Source: Sphingobium sp. HWE2-09 (GTDB lineage Bacteria; Pseudomonadota; Alphaproteobacteria; Sphingomonadales; Sphingomonadaceae). Taken from it: DNA of 64,000 nucleotides. The DNA is taken from assembly GCF_035989265.1 (NCBI RefSeq), contig NZ_JAYKZX010000003.1:1550001-1614000 (forward strand). The letters are read 5' to 3'. Of the stretch, positions 46,330-55,660 are shown piece after piece. The notes under the pieces were generated by a model. It saw nothing but the letters and a program-made list of their open reading frames with translations, was not told the origin of the DNA and did no database searches. The first letter of the stretch is position 1. Every line of letters starts with the position of its first letter. The position numbers and the translations under genes were made by a program.

Positions 46330-48340
46330 CCCGCCAGCACCAGGTTGATGAGATCGGCGGACGGCACCCCCGCCGATCGCAGGAAGCCCTGATAATAGTC
46401 GCACCCCTCACGAGCCAACAGGCCAAGTTGCTCTTCCGTCTCCACCCCCTCGGCGATCACTTTGAGGCCCAGCGACTTCGCCATATGGATCACCCCGCGC
46501 ACAACGATGCGGTCCCGCGCGGTCCCGGCGATGTCCTGCGCCAGCCCGCTGTCGATCTTGAGATAGTCGAGCGGCAGGCTTTTAAGATAGGCGAGACTGG
46601 AATAGCCCGTGCCGAAATCATCGATCGCCACCGCCAGCCCCTCTGCCCGCAGCGCGGTGAGCAGGGCGGACGCCGCGCCGATATCCTCGATCAGCCCGCT
46701 TTCGGTAATCTCCACCGTCAAACGGGACCGGGGAAAGCCGCTGCGATCGACCAGCCCCAACAGGCTCGCCATGAATCCCGGCTGGGCGATGTCGGCGGCC
46801 GTGACGTTGATCGACAGGCGCAGGTTGGACAGCGCCCGGGGCCAGGCCGCCGCCTGCCGCAGCGCTTCGGCCTGAATATGCGCGGACAGCGGCAGCATAT
46901 AGTCGGACCGTTCCGCCGTGGCGAACAATATGCCCGCGCCCAGCGGCCCATAATGCGGGTGATTCCACCGTGCCAGCGCTTCCACCCCGCTGATCCGGTC
47001 GGACGCGACAGGATATTGCGGCTGGAATACGATAGTGATTTCCCCCGGTCCAGCGCCAGCCGCAGGTCCGTTTCGAGCCGGTCGCCATCGACCTGGCGGC
47101 TATGCTTTTCGGCCGAGAGGATGCGGATGCCCTCGCCCCCCGCCTGCCGTGCGTCGGCCAGCGCCGTCCCCGCCCGGCGCAGCAACTGCGTCACGTCATC
47201 TTCCGCCCGCGCCTGTGCAATGCCGCAGCGCGCAGTCAGCCGGATCAGATGGTCGCCCGCGCTGAACGGCTGCCCGACCGCGCCGATCAACTGCCGCGCC
47301 AGGAAGGTCGCCCGGTCGCTCCCCGCCACCTCGCCGGTCAGACCGACCAGAAACTCGGTGCCCGCGATCCGCGCCACCATCGCGCCGGGCGCGACGTCGT
47401 CCACCATCCGCTCGATCCGCCGGGCGATACGGCCCAGCAGTGCGTCGCCCACCACCTGCCCATAGGCCGCGTTCATGCGGTCGAACTGGCTGATCGACAA
47501 CAGCAGGATCGTCGTCGCCAGCCCCTCGCGCCGGTCCAGCCAGTCGAGCGCCACCTGCCGCGATCGCAATCCCGTCAGGAAATCGCGCGTCTCGCTATCG
47601 CGTCCTGGCCCGTCGGACAACCACTCGACGTCCGCCGCCACGCCGCCGTCGGCCAGCCGCAGATGATGCACCAGCCGCTGGCCGGGCCGATTGGGCAAGC
47701 CATGCGCCAATGCAGCGGGCCGACCCGCCCGGATCATCGCCCGCAATGCGACCAGCACCGCGCGCCGTTCCGATCGCGGCAACCGTCGCAGCAGCGCCGA
47801 CGGAGCAATATGCCGGTCGCTCACATCCAGATGCGCCGCCAGGCTGTCGCTCAGCCGCAACAGCGATCCCGCTCTCGCCAATTCCCAATAAAGCGCGTCG
47901 CCACGCCGAATTCGCTGGGCGCGCTGGTTGTGCACCGCGCCGCCGCCGACCCGCTCCACCAGCCGGTGTGCCGACGCCAGCGCGGCATGCAGCGTCCCAT
48001 CCGTAACCGGTCCCACCAGATAATGGGTCGCCCCCGCCGCCAGCAATGCGGGCAGATGCGCCTGATCCTGCGGATCGACCAGCACCAGCAACGCTCCGCC
48101 GCCCGCTTCCATCGGCGGCACCAACGGCGCCAGCAGCCGATTGGCCTGCCCGCCCGATCGCAGGTCCACCAGCGCGACCTGCGCTTCGCTATGCAGATAT
48201 CTTTGCGGCGCGTCCTTGGCCCGTCGCGCCCCGATCGCACGCCACCCCACGCGCTGCGCGGCCTGGCACAGCCCGTCGCGGTCGCCCGGCGACAGGATGA
48301 AGAGGCTGCGTTGCCCGTCTGCGGTATGGTCCCCGCTCAC
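46326..48340 (-). pseudogene. GGDEF/EAL cyclic-di-GMP protein split by a one-base frameshift
   Basis: The N-terminal part (GTG at 48340) has a receiver-like region (VALVDLRSGG), a middle region, then a GGDEF domain whose active-site motif reads AGTEF, so it is unlikely to be a cyclase. At the C5 tract 47042-47046 (G5 on the coding strand) the frame is lost. Inserting one G restores DRG followed by EITIVFQPQYPV and runs into an intact EAL domain: EALARWNHPHYGPL, then TVEITESGL, DDFGTGYSSLAYLKSLPLDY and AEGVETEEQ, ending at 46326. As read the product stops without a phosphodiesterase domain. Sequencing error or a real slippage-prone tract are both possible. Confidence 0.85.
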
Positions 48341-48476
48341 TTAATAATGTTTCCCGGCGCAGCGCATCGTCACCCCTTAACATTCAGCAGTTACCGACCT
48401 CTTGCCATGGCTGCAACTTTGCAGTCCCACCACGGCGGCGCTTGCGCCGGGGCGACCCATCGCCTAGCTAGTCGGC

Positions 48477-49487
48477 ATGGTCATGGCCGATCCCGCGCGC
48501 AAACCGATGACCGACGGCCTTGGCCGCCGGATCAGCTATCTGCGCATCTCCGTGACCGACCGCTGCGATCTGCGCTGCCGATACTGTATGGCGGAAAAAA
48601 TGCAGTTCCTGCCCAAGGATCAGGTGCTGACGCTGGAAGAGATCGCGCTGCTCGCCGATCTGTTCATCGCCCGCGGCATTACCAAGATCCGCCTGACCGG
48701 CGGCGAACCGCTGGTACGGCGCGATATCGGCGATCTGGTCCACCGGATCGGCCGCCATATCGGGGCGGGGCTGGAGGAACTGACGCTCACCACCAATGGC
48801 ACCCGCCTTGTCGACCATGCCGACATGCTGGTGGATGCAGGCGTGCGACGCATCAATGTCAGCCTCGACAGTCGCGACCCAGAGCGCTTCGCCCATGTGA
48901 CGCGCGGCGGCCGGATCGAACAGGTTTTGGCCGGACTGGACGTGGCGCGCGACGCAGGCCTTGCGGTCAAGATCAACATGGTGGCGCTCAAGGGCGTCAA
49001 CGAAGATGAAATTCTGCCGATGCTGCGCTGGTGCGGCAGCAAGGGCTTTGACCTGACGCTGATCGAAACCATGCCGCTGGGCGACACCGGCGAGGATCGC
49101 ACCGATCATTATCTGCCGCTGACCCAGGTGGCCGACAGGATTCGTCGCGATCACAAGCTGACGCCCCTCTCCCACCGCACCGGCGGCCCGGCGCGCTACC
49201 ACGCGGTCGATGGCATGGGGATCAAACTCGGCCTCATCACTCCGCTCACCCAGAATTTCTGCGCCGATTGCAACCGCATCCGCATGACATGCGAGGGCAA
49301 GATCTTCATGTGCCTGGGCCATGAGGACCATGTCGATTTCAAGGCCGCCCTGCGCGAAGGCGGCCTGCCCGCCGTCGAACCGCTGATCGATCGGGCGCTC
49401 CGCCTGAAGCCCGCCGCCCACGACTTCCGCATCGGCGCAGGCGAAGGCGCGGCCACCCGCCGCCACATGAACGTCACCGGCGGATGA
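48477..49487 (+). CDS. moaA: GTP 3',8-cyclase MoaA
   Basis: Radical-SAM enzyme for the first step of molybdenum cofactor synthesis. The 336 residues hold the N-terminal cluster motif CDLRCRYC, the SAM-binding GGEPLVRRDI region, a C-terminal second cluster in NFCADCNRIRMTCEGKIFMCL, and the C-terminal Gly-Gly tail (NVTGG) needed for activity. ATGs at 48483 and 48507 are alternative starts. The stop overlaps the NAD kinase start (ATGA). I looked for a molybdenum-cofactor riboswitch upstream and saw none. Confidence 0.96.
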   Translation: MVMADPARKPMTDGLGRRISYLRISVTDRCDLRCRYCMAEKMQFLPKDQVLTLEEIALLADLFIARGITKIRLTGGEPLVRRDIGDLVHRIGRHIGAGLEELTLTTNGTRLVDHADMLVDAGVRRINVSLDSRDPERFAHVTRGGRIEQVLAGLDVARDAGLAVKINMVALKGVNEDEILPMLRWCGSKGFDLTLIETMPLGDTGEDRTDHYLPLTQVADRIRRDHKLTPLSHRTGGPARYHAVDGMGIKLGLITPLTQNFCADCNRIRMTCEGKIFMCLGHEDHVDFKAALREGGLPAVEPLIDRALRLKPAAHDFRIGAGEGAATRRHMNVTGG

Positions 49488-50260
49488 GCAGCGAGCCACG
49501 GCGCGCCCTCGTCGCGTCCCCGACCCAGGCCGCGCGCGCGGCGGAAGAACGACTGCGCGCCACATACGATTTCGTGGCCGTGGACCAGGCCGACATGATC
49601 ATCGCCCTAGGCGGCGACGGCTTCATGCTCCAGACGCTCCATTCGATGCTGGAGGGGCGACGGATCGTCCCGATCTTCGGGATGAACCTCGGCACGGTCG
49701 GCTTCCTGATGAACGAATGGCGGCTTGAACGGCTCGACCAGCGGCTGGAAAAGGCCAAGAGCTTCAAGGTCAATCCGCTGCGCATGACGGTGGACACCGT
49801 CGATGGCGAACGTTTCTCTATTCCTGCCATCAACGAAGTCTCTCTGCTGCGCGAAACCCGCCAGACCGCCAAGCTGGAGGTGCAGGTGAACGGCCGCGCC
49901 GTGCTGCCCGAATTGGTGTGCGACGGCGTCCTGGTGGCGACCCCGGCCGGGTCCACCGCCTATAATCTGTCGGCCCATGGCCCTATCCTGCCGCTGGGAT
50001 CGGCGCTGATGGCGCTCACGCCGATCAGCCCGTTCCGCCCGCGCCGCTGGCGCGGCGCCATCCTGCCGGAAAACACCATCATCCGCTTTACCGTGCTGGA
50101 CCCAGTCAAACGGCCCGTCAGCGCCGTGGCCGACCAGCGCGAAGTACGCGACGTGGCCCAGGTGGAGGTCGGCATAGACCGCGCCACCCCGCTGACCTTG
50201 TTGTTCGACCCCGAACATACGCTGGACGACCGCATCGCCGCCGAACAATTCATCGCATAA
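49484..50260 (+). CDS. nadK: NAD kinase
   Basis: Phosphorylates NAD to NADP. The 258 residues contain the GGDG motif (ALGGDGFMLQTLHSM), NLGTVGFLMNEW, and the second signature TPAGSTAYNLSAHGPILPLG. The start overlaps the moaA stop by four bases, so translation is coupled. Two tRNA-Asn genes follow on the same strand. Confidence 0.96.
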   Translation: MSSEPRRALVASPTQAARAAEERLRATYDFVAVDQADMIIALGGDGFMLQTLHSMLEGRRIVPIFGMNLGTVGFLMNEWRLERLDQRLEKAKSFKVNPLRMTVDTVDGERFSIPAINEVSLLRETRQTAKLEVQVNGRAVLPELVCDGVLVATPAGSTAYNLSAHGPILPLGSALMALTPISPFRPRRWRGAILPENTIIRFTVLDPVKRPVSAVADQREVRDVAQVEVGIDRATPLTLLFDPEHTLDDRIAAEQFIA

Positions 50261-50336
50261 TTTTCCGTCATTTGGCGCTTGCCATGGCGTGAAACCCGCT
50301 GCTATAGGCGCGGCCTGCCCAGCGGAAGCGGGTTGC

Positions 50337-50411
50337 TCCCCGATAGCTCAGCGGTAGAGCATTCGACTGTTAATCGAATGGCCGTAGGTTCGAATCCTAC
50401 TCGGGGAGCCA
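50337..50411 (+). tRNA. tRNA-Asn (GTT), copy 1
   Basis: 75 nucleotides including an encoded CCA. Acceptor TCCCCGA pairs with TCGGGGA, the D-arm has GCTCAGCGGTAGAGC, the anticodon stem TTCGA/TCGAA encloses CTGTTAA with anticodon GTT at 50369-50371, and the T-arm is GTAGGTTCGAATCCTAC. Identical to copy 2 at 50591-50665. Confidence 0.98.
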
Positions 50412-50590
50412 CATTTTCCAGCCCAAGCGGCTTGGCCTTTTCCATCGTATCGCCTGTATCGCGCAAAGCGAATAGCCCCGTTCCGCGCTTTTGCACTGAT
50501 CCAAATTTTTGCGATCAAGCGACCCCGAAGCCCTTGCCATTTCCCATCGTGCGCGGCATAGGCGCGGCCTGTCCGGCGCAAGCCGGTCGT

Positions 50591-50665
50591 TCCCCGATAG
50601 CTCAGCGGTAGAGCATTCGACTGTTAATCGAATGGCCGTAGGTTCGAATCCTACTCGGGGAGCCA
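50591..50665 (+). tRNA. tRNA-Asn (GTT), copy 2
   Basis: Same 75-nucleotide sequence as copy 1, with anticodon GTT and encoded CCA. The preceding 30 bases also resemble those before copy 1 (shared ATAGGCGCGGCCTG), so the duplication probably included a promoter. Confidence 0.98.
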
Positions 50666-50724
50666 TTTCCTGACATGGCATCACCCTGTCGGCGCACCCG
50701 CCAGTTACAGCCGCTCGCGACCCA

Positions 50725-50760
50725 AGAAAAAACGCGCAAAGCCCGAAGGCGTCGCGCGTT
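50725..50760 (-). terminator. intrinsic terminator of the parA-SPOR operon
   Basis: On the minus strand, AACGCGC/GCGCGTT arms with an inner GCC-GAAG-GGC-like step are followed by TTTTTTCTTG. It lies 25 bases after the stop codon of the SPOR-TPR gene. Confidence 0.85.
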
Positions 50761-50785
50761 CCAGGTTACGCTTCGGGGAGAAGCT

Positions 50786-52138
50786 TCAGCGTGATGCGAA
50801 TTGGCGGCCCTTGGTGGCGATGGCCCAGCGCTGCGGCGTTGCGCCCTGCGCGCCTTCGCGCACGAAGCACTGGCCGCTCTTGGCGCGGATCGTCCGGCAC
50901 GCTGTCATGGCGTCGGCGCGGCTGCCAAAACCGCTGATCGCCAGACGATGATAGGGCTTGCCCTTCACCGTCGCCTGGCTGGTCAGCACCGGGAAGGCGG
51001 CGAGCGTGCTGCTGCGCCCCGCCATGCTCATCCATTTTTCCTTGGCGATCGCCGCTGTGTCATAGGCACCCAGTTGCACCACCCAGTTGCTCGCGCCCGT
51101 GGCGACCGGCTTGATGAAGGCCGCCTGCTGCATCCGGGCGATCGGCGCAGCCTCGGCGCGGCCCTTGGCGGGCATAGGCCTGGCGTTATGATCTTCGATG
51201 ATGAAATCGCGGGTAGCGACACGCACTGGCTTAGGCGCAGCCTTGACGACTCGCGCGGGCGCGACCGGTGCGGGCTGCACCACCGGCTGCGGTGCGGGAT
51301 CGGCTTGCGCCATCTGCACCGGCGCTGGTGCCTGGGCTTCCGGCAAGGGCGCAACCTCGGGCGCGGCTTGCGCCATTTCAACGGGAGCATCCGCGACAGG
51401 GGCCAGCGCCAAAGCGACCGGCTGACCGGCATCGCCCTCGTTGATGGTCACGCCCATCAGCGCGGCGACACGCATGGGCGCCAATGAGGGTTCAGCGATC
51501 TGCGCCCAGTCCGAAATGCGCTTGTTCGCGGCCAGCGGCTCCATGTCCAGACCCACGATCATACGCGCATCCTTCCAGCGCCCGGCCAGCGCATAGGCAT
51601 AGGCGAGGTTCTGGCGCGTGCGCGCCGTGGCCGACGGATCGTGGATCGCTTCGGACAGGATGCGGACGCCTTCGCCCGGATCGCCTGCCATCGCCATCGC
51701 CAGACCATAATCGGCAGCAGGCACAGTATCGGCATGAGCGGCCAGCAGCGCGCGCGCGTCGTCCGGACGACCCTGCGCCACCTGCACCAGCGCCAGGCTG
51801 ACGATCGTGCTCGCGTCGCTGTTACCCAGCGTCATCGCATCACTCAGCGCCGTCTGCGCGGACGCGAACCGCCCGGCCAGCACATAGGCGCGGCCCAATA
51901 TCTGGCGATAGGCGGCGTTTTGCGGCTCCAGTTGCACGGCGGCTTCGGCGGCTTCCACCGCCTTGGCGCCATTGCGATCGGCCAGCGCCTTTTCCGCTGC
52001 GATGGCAAGCTTGCCGGGATTGCCCTTCTGCTGGACGGTCGATGCCGACGGGCGGAAAGCCGCACCGGTGCAGCCGACCATAGTCGTCGCGACGAGCAGC
52101 GAGGACAGCGCCGCCTTAGCGAATGTCTTGCGTTTCAT
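50786..52138 (-). CDS. TPR and SPOR domain lipoprotein-like protein
   Basis: About 450 residues. The N-terminus KRKTFAKAALSSLLVATTM followed by VGC looks like a lipoprotein signal peptide with Cys near residue 23. Residues 40-190 are TPR-like helices (KAVEAAEAAVQLEPQNAAYR and ALSDAMTLGNSDAS), then a long Ala/Pro/Gln linker, then a C-terminal SPOR domain (NWVVQLGAYDTAAIAKEKW to CFVREG). SPOR domains bind denuded septal peptidoglycan. The start is ATG 52138 after GGTGG; a GTG at 52150 is an alternative. Last gene of the parA operon. Confidence 0.85.
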   Translation of the reverse strand: MKRKTFAKAALSSLLVATTMVGCTGAAFRPSASTVQQKGNPGKLAIAAEKALADRNGAKAVEAAEAAVQLEPQNAAYRQILGRAYVLAGRFASAQTALSDAMTLGNSDASTIVSLALVQVAQGRPDDARALLAAHADTVPAADYGLAMAMAGDPGEGVRILSEAIHDPSATARTRQNLAYAYALAGRWKDARMIVGLDMEPLAANKRISDWAQIAEPSLAPMRVAALMGVTINEGDAGQPVALALAPVADAPVEMAQAAPEVAPLPEAQAPAPVQMAQADPAPQPVVQPAPVAPARVVKAAPKPVRVATRDFIIEDHNARPMPAKGRAEAAPIARMQQAAFIKPVATGASNWVVQLGAYDTAAIAKEKWMSMAGRSSTLAAFPVLTSQATVKGKPYHRLAISGFGSRADAMTACRTIRAKSGQCFVREGAQGATPQRWAIATKGRQFASR

Positions 52139-52157
52139 AACTTTACCCACCTTTCAT

Positions 52158-52661
52158 TCACTGGCCGTCGCGCAGATGCGGCAGCTGCTGAGTCAGCCGG
52201 TCGATATCCGGCAGGTCGTTCAAAAGATCATCGAGTGCCTGGGTGACGATCTGCTGGGCCGAACGCCCGGTGATCGCGCAGGCCAGGCGCAATTTGAGAT
52301 GCCGTTCCGCGTCGAGCCGCAACGTGAAGGCGGTCTTGCGACCACCCGCCGCGGCCGGGACCGACGCGACCTTGGCCGCGATCCGCTTGGCCAACAGCGT
52401 GCGCTCCACCACCACCGGCGGCACGGGCACGGCCGGGGTCATCGGCGTCAGGCCGATCGGCGCGGCCGGTTCCTCGCTCGGTTCATGCACCGGCTCGACA
52501 TCGAAACCCATGTCGTTCCAGCCCAGATCATCCTGCGGCGTCGCCAGGCTCGATGCCCGATTGAAGCCCGGCATCGGGCGGCGCATCGCCGGCTGCGCTG
52601 CGCCCTTGCGCGCCAGCAGGCCGGAGGTCAGCGACGCGAGGGGTTTGGGTTCCGCCATCAT
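52158..52661 (-). CDS. ribbon-helix-helix-like partner of ParA
   Basis: A 167-residue protein. The first 100 residues are Pro/Ala-rich and likely disordered. The C-terminal part, KTAFTLRLDAERHLKLRLAC followed by ITGRSAQQIVTQALDDLL, has the strand-helix-helix spacing of ribbon-helix-helix DNA-binding proteins such as ParG or CopG. It starts eight bases after the ParA stop, as expected for a partition partner. ATG 52658 is an alternative start. DNA binding is inferred, not shown. Confidence 0.7.
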   Translation of the reverse strand: MMAEPKPLASLTSGLLARKGAAQPAMRRPMPGFNRASSLATPQDDLGWNDMGFDVEPVHEPSEEPAAPIGLTPMTPAVPVPPVVVERTLLAKRIAAKVASVPAAAGGRKTAFTLRLDAERHLKLRLACAITGRSAQQIVTQALDDLLNDLPDIDRLTQQLPHLRDGQ

Positions 52662-52669
52662 CCTGTCCC

Positions 52670-53389
52670 TTACTGGCCGATCACGCGGCGGCCAAAGCCC
52701 CCGCCCGACGATCGGGCGGCGATCGTACCGACGCTGCCCTGGGGCACGGAAAAGACCGTGCGACGAAAATTCTTTTCTAGCCGATCCGACACATAGGACC
52801 ACAGCGCCTCCACTTCGGCAGCAGAGCGCCCCTTGGGATCGACCTCCATCACCGTGCGGCCGTCGATCATCGACGCGGCGAAATCGGTGCGATGGTGCAG
52901 AGTCACCGGCGCGACCGTGCCATGCTGCGACAGCGCGACGGCGGCTTCGGACGTGATCCGCGCTTTGGGCGTCGCGGCGTTGACGACGAAGATCAAAGGC
53001 TTCCCCGCCCGTTCGCACAGGTCGACCGTGGCGCCGACGGCGCGCAGGTCATGCGGGCTGGGCCGGGTCGGCACGACGATCAGTTCGGCGACCGAAATCA
53101 CGCTCTGGATCGCCATGGTGATGGCAGGCGGCGTATCGATGACGGCCAGCTTGAACCCCTGTTGGCGCAATATTTCCAGGTCGGCAGCCAGCCGGGCAAC
53201 GGTCGTCTGGGCAAAGGCGGGGAACTCGGCTTCCCGCTCGTTCCACCAGTCGGCCAGTGACCCTTGCGGATCGATATCGATCAAGACCACCGGCCCCGCC
53301 TCGGCACGTTGCGCCTGCACGGCCAGATGGCCCGACAAGGTCGTCTTGCCCGATCCGCCCTTCTGCGACGCCAATGCCAAAATCCGCAC
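52670..53389 (-). CDS. ParA family ATPase
   Basis: A 239-residue deviant Walker-A ATPase: KGGSGKTT near residue 10, the DIDPQGSLADWW switch, and DTPPAIT (Walker B). The family includes plasmid and chromosome partition ATPases and positioners of cell-surface machines. It is an orphan here: no parB, gidAB or replication genes are nearby. It is the first gene of a minus-strand run with the RHH-like protein and a SPOR lipoprotein, and is divergent from another SPOR protein, which suggests placement of envelope or division components. Confidence 0.9.
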   Translation of the reverse strand: MRILALASQKGGSGKTTLSGHLAVQAQRAEAGPVVLIDIDPQGSLADWWNEREAEFPAFAQTTVARLAADLEILRQQGFKLAVIDTPPAITMAIQSVISVAELIVVPTRPSPHDLRAVGATVDLCERAGKPLIFVVNAATPKARITSEAAVALSQHGTVAPVTLHHRTDFAASMIDGRTVMEVDPKGRSAAEVEALWSYVSDRLEKNFRRTVFSVPQGSVGTIAARSSGGGFGRRVIGQ

Positions 53390-53591
53390 GAATACCCCCC
53401 AGGAAATTCAATTCCGGCTGGGATTGCCACGACTGCCGCTAAAAATTGGTTAATCCCGTGCGAAACTTCCCGTTTGAACGATGCAGGATAGTTGAGCGGA
53501 CCGCCTGCTTTGTGCCATTACGCTAACAAGACCTTAACCTTGTTTCGCCATTGCGGTCATCGATTATCCTTTCGCACTGGAGCCTGTGCAT

Positions 53592-54611
53592 ATGAAGCCT
53601 ATCTGGGGAACGGCGGCGCTGGCCGCGATGCTGATCGCCGCGCCGCTCGCGCTGGCGGACGTGAAGACGGGAGTCGATGCATGGCAGCAGGGCGATTATG
53701 CCAAGGCGATCGCCGAATGGCGGCCGCTGGCGCAATCGGGCGATCCCGACGCGCAATTCAACCTGGGCCAGGCCTATAAGCTGGGCCGCGGCGTCCAGGC
53801 CGACGTCAACACTGCGCTGGACTGGTATCGCAAGGCGGCGGTCCAGGGGCATTTGCGCGCCGAAGACAATCTGGGCCTGCTGATGTTCCAGCAGGGCGAC
53901 CGCACCGGCGCCATGCCCTATCTGCAGCGCGCATCGATGCGCGGCGAACCGCGCGCGCAATATATCGTCGGCACCGCCCTGTTCAACGGCGACACGCTCG
54001 GCAAGGATTGGGTACGCGCCTATGCGCTGATGACGCGCGCTTCGGCGTCCGGCCTGCCGCAGGCGACGACCAGCCTGGAGCAGATGGACAAATATATCCC
54101 GGAGGACCAGCGCAAACAGGGTCTGGCGATGGCGGCGAGCATGGAAAAGGGCGACAATGGTTCGGCCTTGGCTGCTGCGACGCCCGCCACGCCGCCGCCG
54201 CCCCGCAAGAGCGCCTCGGCGGTTCGCACGACTCCCTTGCCTCCTTCCACCGTCAACCAGCCGGCGCCTAAACCGACCCCCGCACCCGCGGCGCCCAAGC
54301 CCGCGCCGCAGGTCGCCGTCGCGAAGCCCAAGCCAGCACCGGCCCCGGAACGCGCCGCAGCCCCCGCTCCTGCCGCCTCGGGTAGCTGGCGCGTGCAATT
54401 GGGCGCATTCGGCGAAGAAGGCCGCGCTCGCGCGCTGTGGAGCCAACTCAGCCGCAAGGTCAGCGGCCTGTCCGCCTATCAGCCCTATCTTGTCAAAGCG
54501 GGAAGCGTCACCCGGCTTCAGGCCGGTCCCATCGCCAGCGGCACCGACGCCGCCCGCCTGTGCGGCGCGATCAAGGCGGCCGGTGCCGACTGTATGCCCA
54601 AGAAGATGTAA
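53592..54611 (+). CDS. Sel1-repeat and SPOR domain protein
   Basis: A 339-residue secreted protein. The signal peptide is KPIWGTAALAAMLIAAPLALA, with cleavage after ALA. Sel1-like repeats follow (YAKAIAEWRPLAQSGDPDAQ, then YKLGRGVQADVNTALDWY and AAVQGHLRAEDNLGLLMFQ), then a Pro/Ala-rich linker, then a C-terminal SPOR domain (SWRVQLGAFGEEGRARALW to CMPKK). The ATG at 53592 has GGAG nine bases upstream. It diverges from parA across 200 bases and shares its domain logic with the SPOR lipoprotein at 50786. Confidence 0.9.
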   Translation: MKPIWGTAALAAMLIAAPLALADVKTGVDAWQQGDYAKAIAEWRPLAQSGDPDAQFNLGQAYKLGRGVQADVNTALDWYRKAAVQGHLRAEDNLGLLMFQQGDRTGAMPYLQRASMRGEPRAQYIVGTALFNGDTLGKDWVRAYALMTRASASGLPQATTSLEQMDKYIPEDQRKQGLAMAASMEKGDNGSALAAATPATPPPPRKSASAVRTTPLPPSTVNQPAPKPTPAPAAPKPAPQVAVAKPKPAPAPERAAAPAPAASGSWRVQLGAFGEEGRARALWSQLSRKVSGLSAYQPYLVKAGSVTRLQAGPIASGTDAARLCGAIKAAGADCMPKKM

Positions 54612-54636
54612 GGTCTTCGAAGCCGGTATCTCTCTT

Positions 54637-54724
54637 CCGTTCGGGCTGAGCCTGTCGAAGCCCTTTACTTGGTCTTACGGCTTGGACAGACAGGGAAGCC
54701 CTTCGACAGGCTCAGGGCGAACGG
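54637..54724. repeat. inverted repeat pair (CCGTTCGGGCTGAGCCTGTC type)
   Basis: Mirror halves at 54637-54663 and 54698-54724 with a 34-base spacer lie between convergent genes (the SPOR protein and the LysR regulator). A decayed copy is at 34118-34185. Confidence 0.85.
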
Positions 54725-54752
54725 CCATCATAGAAGCTGGCGCTCGACGCGC

Positions 54753-55649
54753 TTAATCCCGCGCCTGCGCCAGCATCCATTCGCGAAAATGCGCCAACGG
54801 CCCCCTGTCGGGCGCCCCGGGCGGATAGACCAGATAATAGGCCTGGTCGGTCGACAGCGGCCGGGCGAAGGGGACGACCAGCGTCCCCGCCTCCAGTTCC
54901 GGCTGGATCAGGAAGCTGGGGATCAACGCCACGCCTACCCCGGCGGCGCAGGCCTGCGCCAGCATCAGGAAATGCTCATAGGCCGCTCCCTGCGCCAGCG
55001 TTGCAACATCCACCCCCGCCGCCGTCAGCCAGCGCGCCCAGGCGTCTCGCCGCGAAATCTGCGCGAGCAGCGGCGCGTGCAACAGGTCGGCCGGTTCGCG
55101 CAGCGGATGCGCCGCCAGCCAGGCGGGCGCGCAGACCGGCACCGCCTCCTCCCGAAATAGGAAGTCCATCGTCACGCCCGGCCAGTCGTCCGCGACACCG
55201 AAATGGACAGCTGCATCGAAGGCTTCATGCCCGAAGTCGAAGGGCTGCGACCGGGCAGCGAAGTCGATCACCAGATCGGGATAGCGCGCGGTCAATTGCG
55301 GCAGGCGCGGCGCCAGCCATCGCATGCCGAAGCTGGGCAGCGTCGCGATCCGCAGCGCGGTGGGCGATGGCCGTGCCGAAGCCCGCGCCGTCGCCCGACG
55401 GATCGCGTCCAGCGCTGGTAACAGCTCTTCGGCATAGGCTCGCCCGGCTTCGTTCAGGCGCACCCGCCGACCGATCCGGTCGAACAGGGGCGTTTGCAGC
55501 ATCGCCTCCAACTGGGCGATCTGTCGGCTGACTGCACTCTGCGTCAGGCCGATCTCCTCGCCTGCACGGGAAAAGCCGCCATGCCGCGCGGCCGCCTCGA
55601 ACGCTGTCAGCGCACTCATCGGCGGCAGATATTTGCGGGAGCCGTTCAT
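54753..55649 (-). CDS. LysR family transcriptional regulator
   Basis: A 298-residue LysR regulator. The winged helix-turn-helix is in ALTAFEAAARHGGFSRAGEE, then LTQSAVSRQIAQLEAML, and the C-terminal effector domain has DLVIDFAARSQPFDFGHEAF and ACAAGVGVALIPSFL, typical of the GcvA-like branch. The ATG at 55649 is the family start. It is divergent from the DUF1338-astD operon across 86 bases containing palindromes, so it probably regulates that operon. Confidence 0.93.
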   Translation of the reverse strand: MNGSRKYLPPMSALTAFEAAARHGGFSRAGEEIGLTQSAVSRQIAQLEAMLQTPLFDRIGRRVRLNEAGRAYAEELLPALDAIRRATARASARPSPTALRIATLPSFGMRWLAPRLPQLTARYPDLVIDFAARSQPFDFGHEAFDAAVHFGVADDWPGVTMDFLFREEAVPVCAPAWLAAHPLREPADLLHAPLLAQISRRDAWARWLTAAGVDVATLAQGAAYEHFLMLAQACAAGVGVALIPSFLIQPELEAGTLVVPFARPLSTDQAYYLVYPPGAPDRGPLAHFREWMLAQARD

Positions 55650-55660
55650 TCCAAACTCGC

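Noticed and set aside
48341..48476. Molybdenum-cofactor riboswitch before moaA
   Set aside because: No conserved multi-stem arrangement could be recognised in the 136-base spacer.
50337..50665. Integrated element using tRNA-Asn as attachment site
   Set aside because: The repeat is simply a second complete tRNA gene; no integrase or phage gene lies between or beside the copies.
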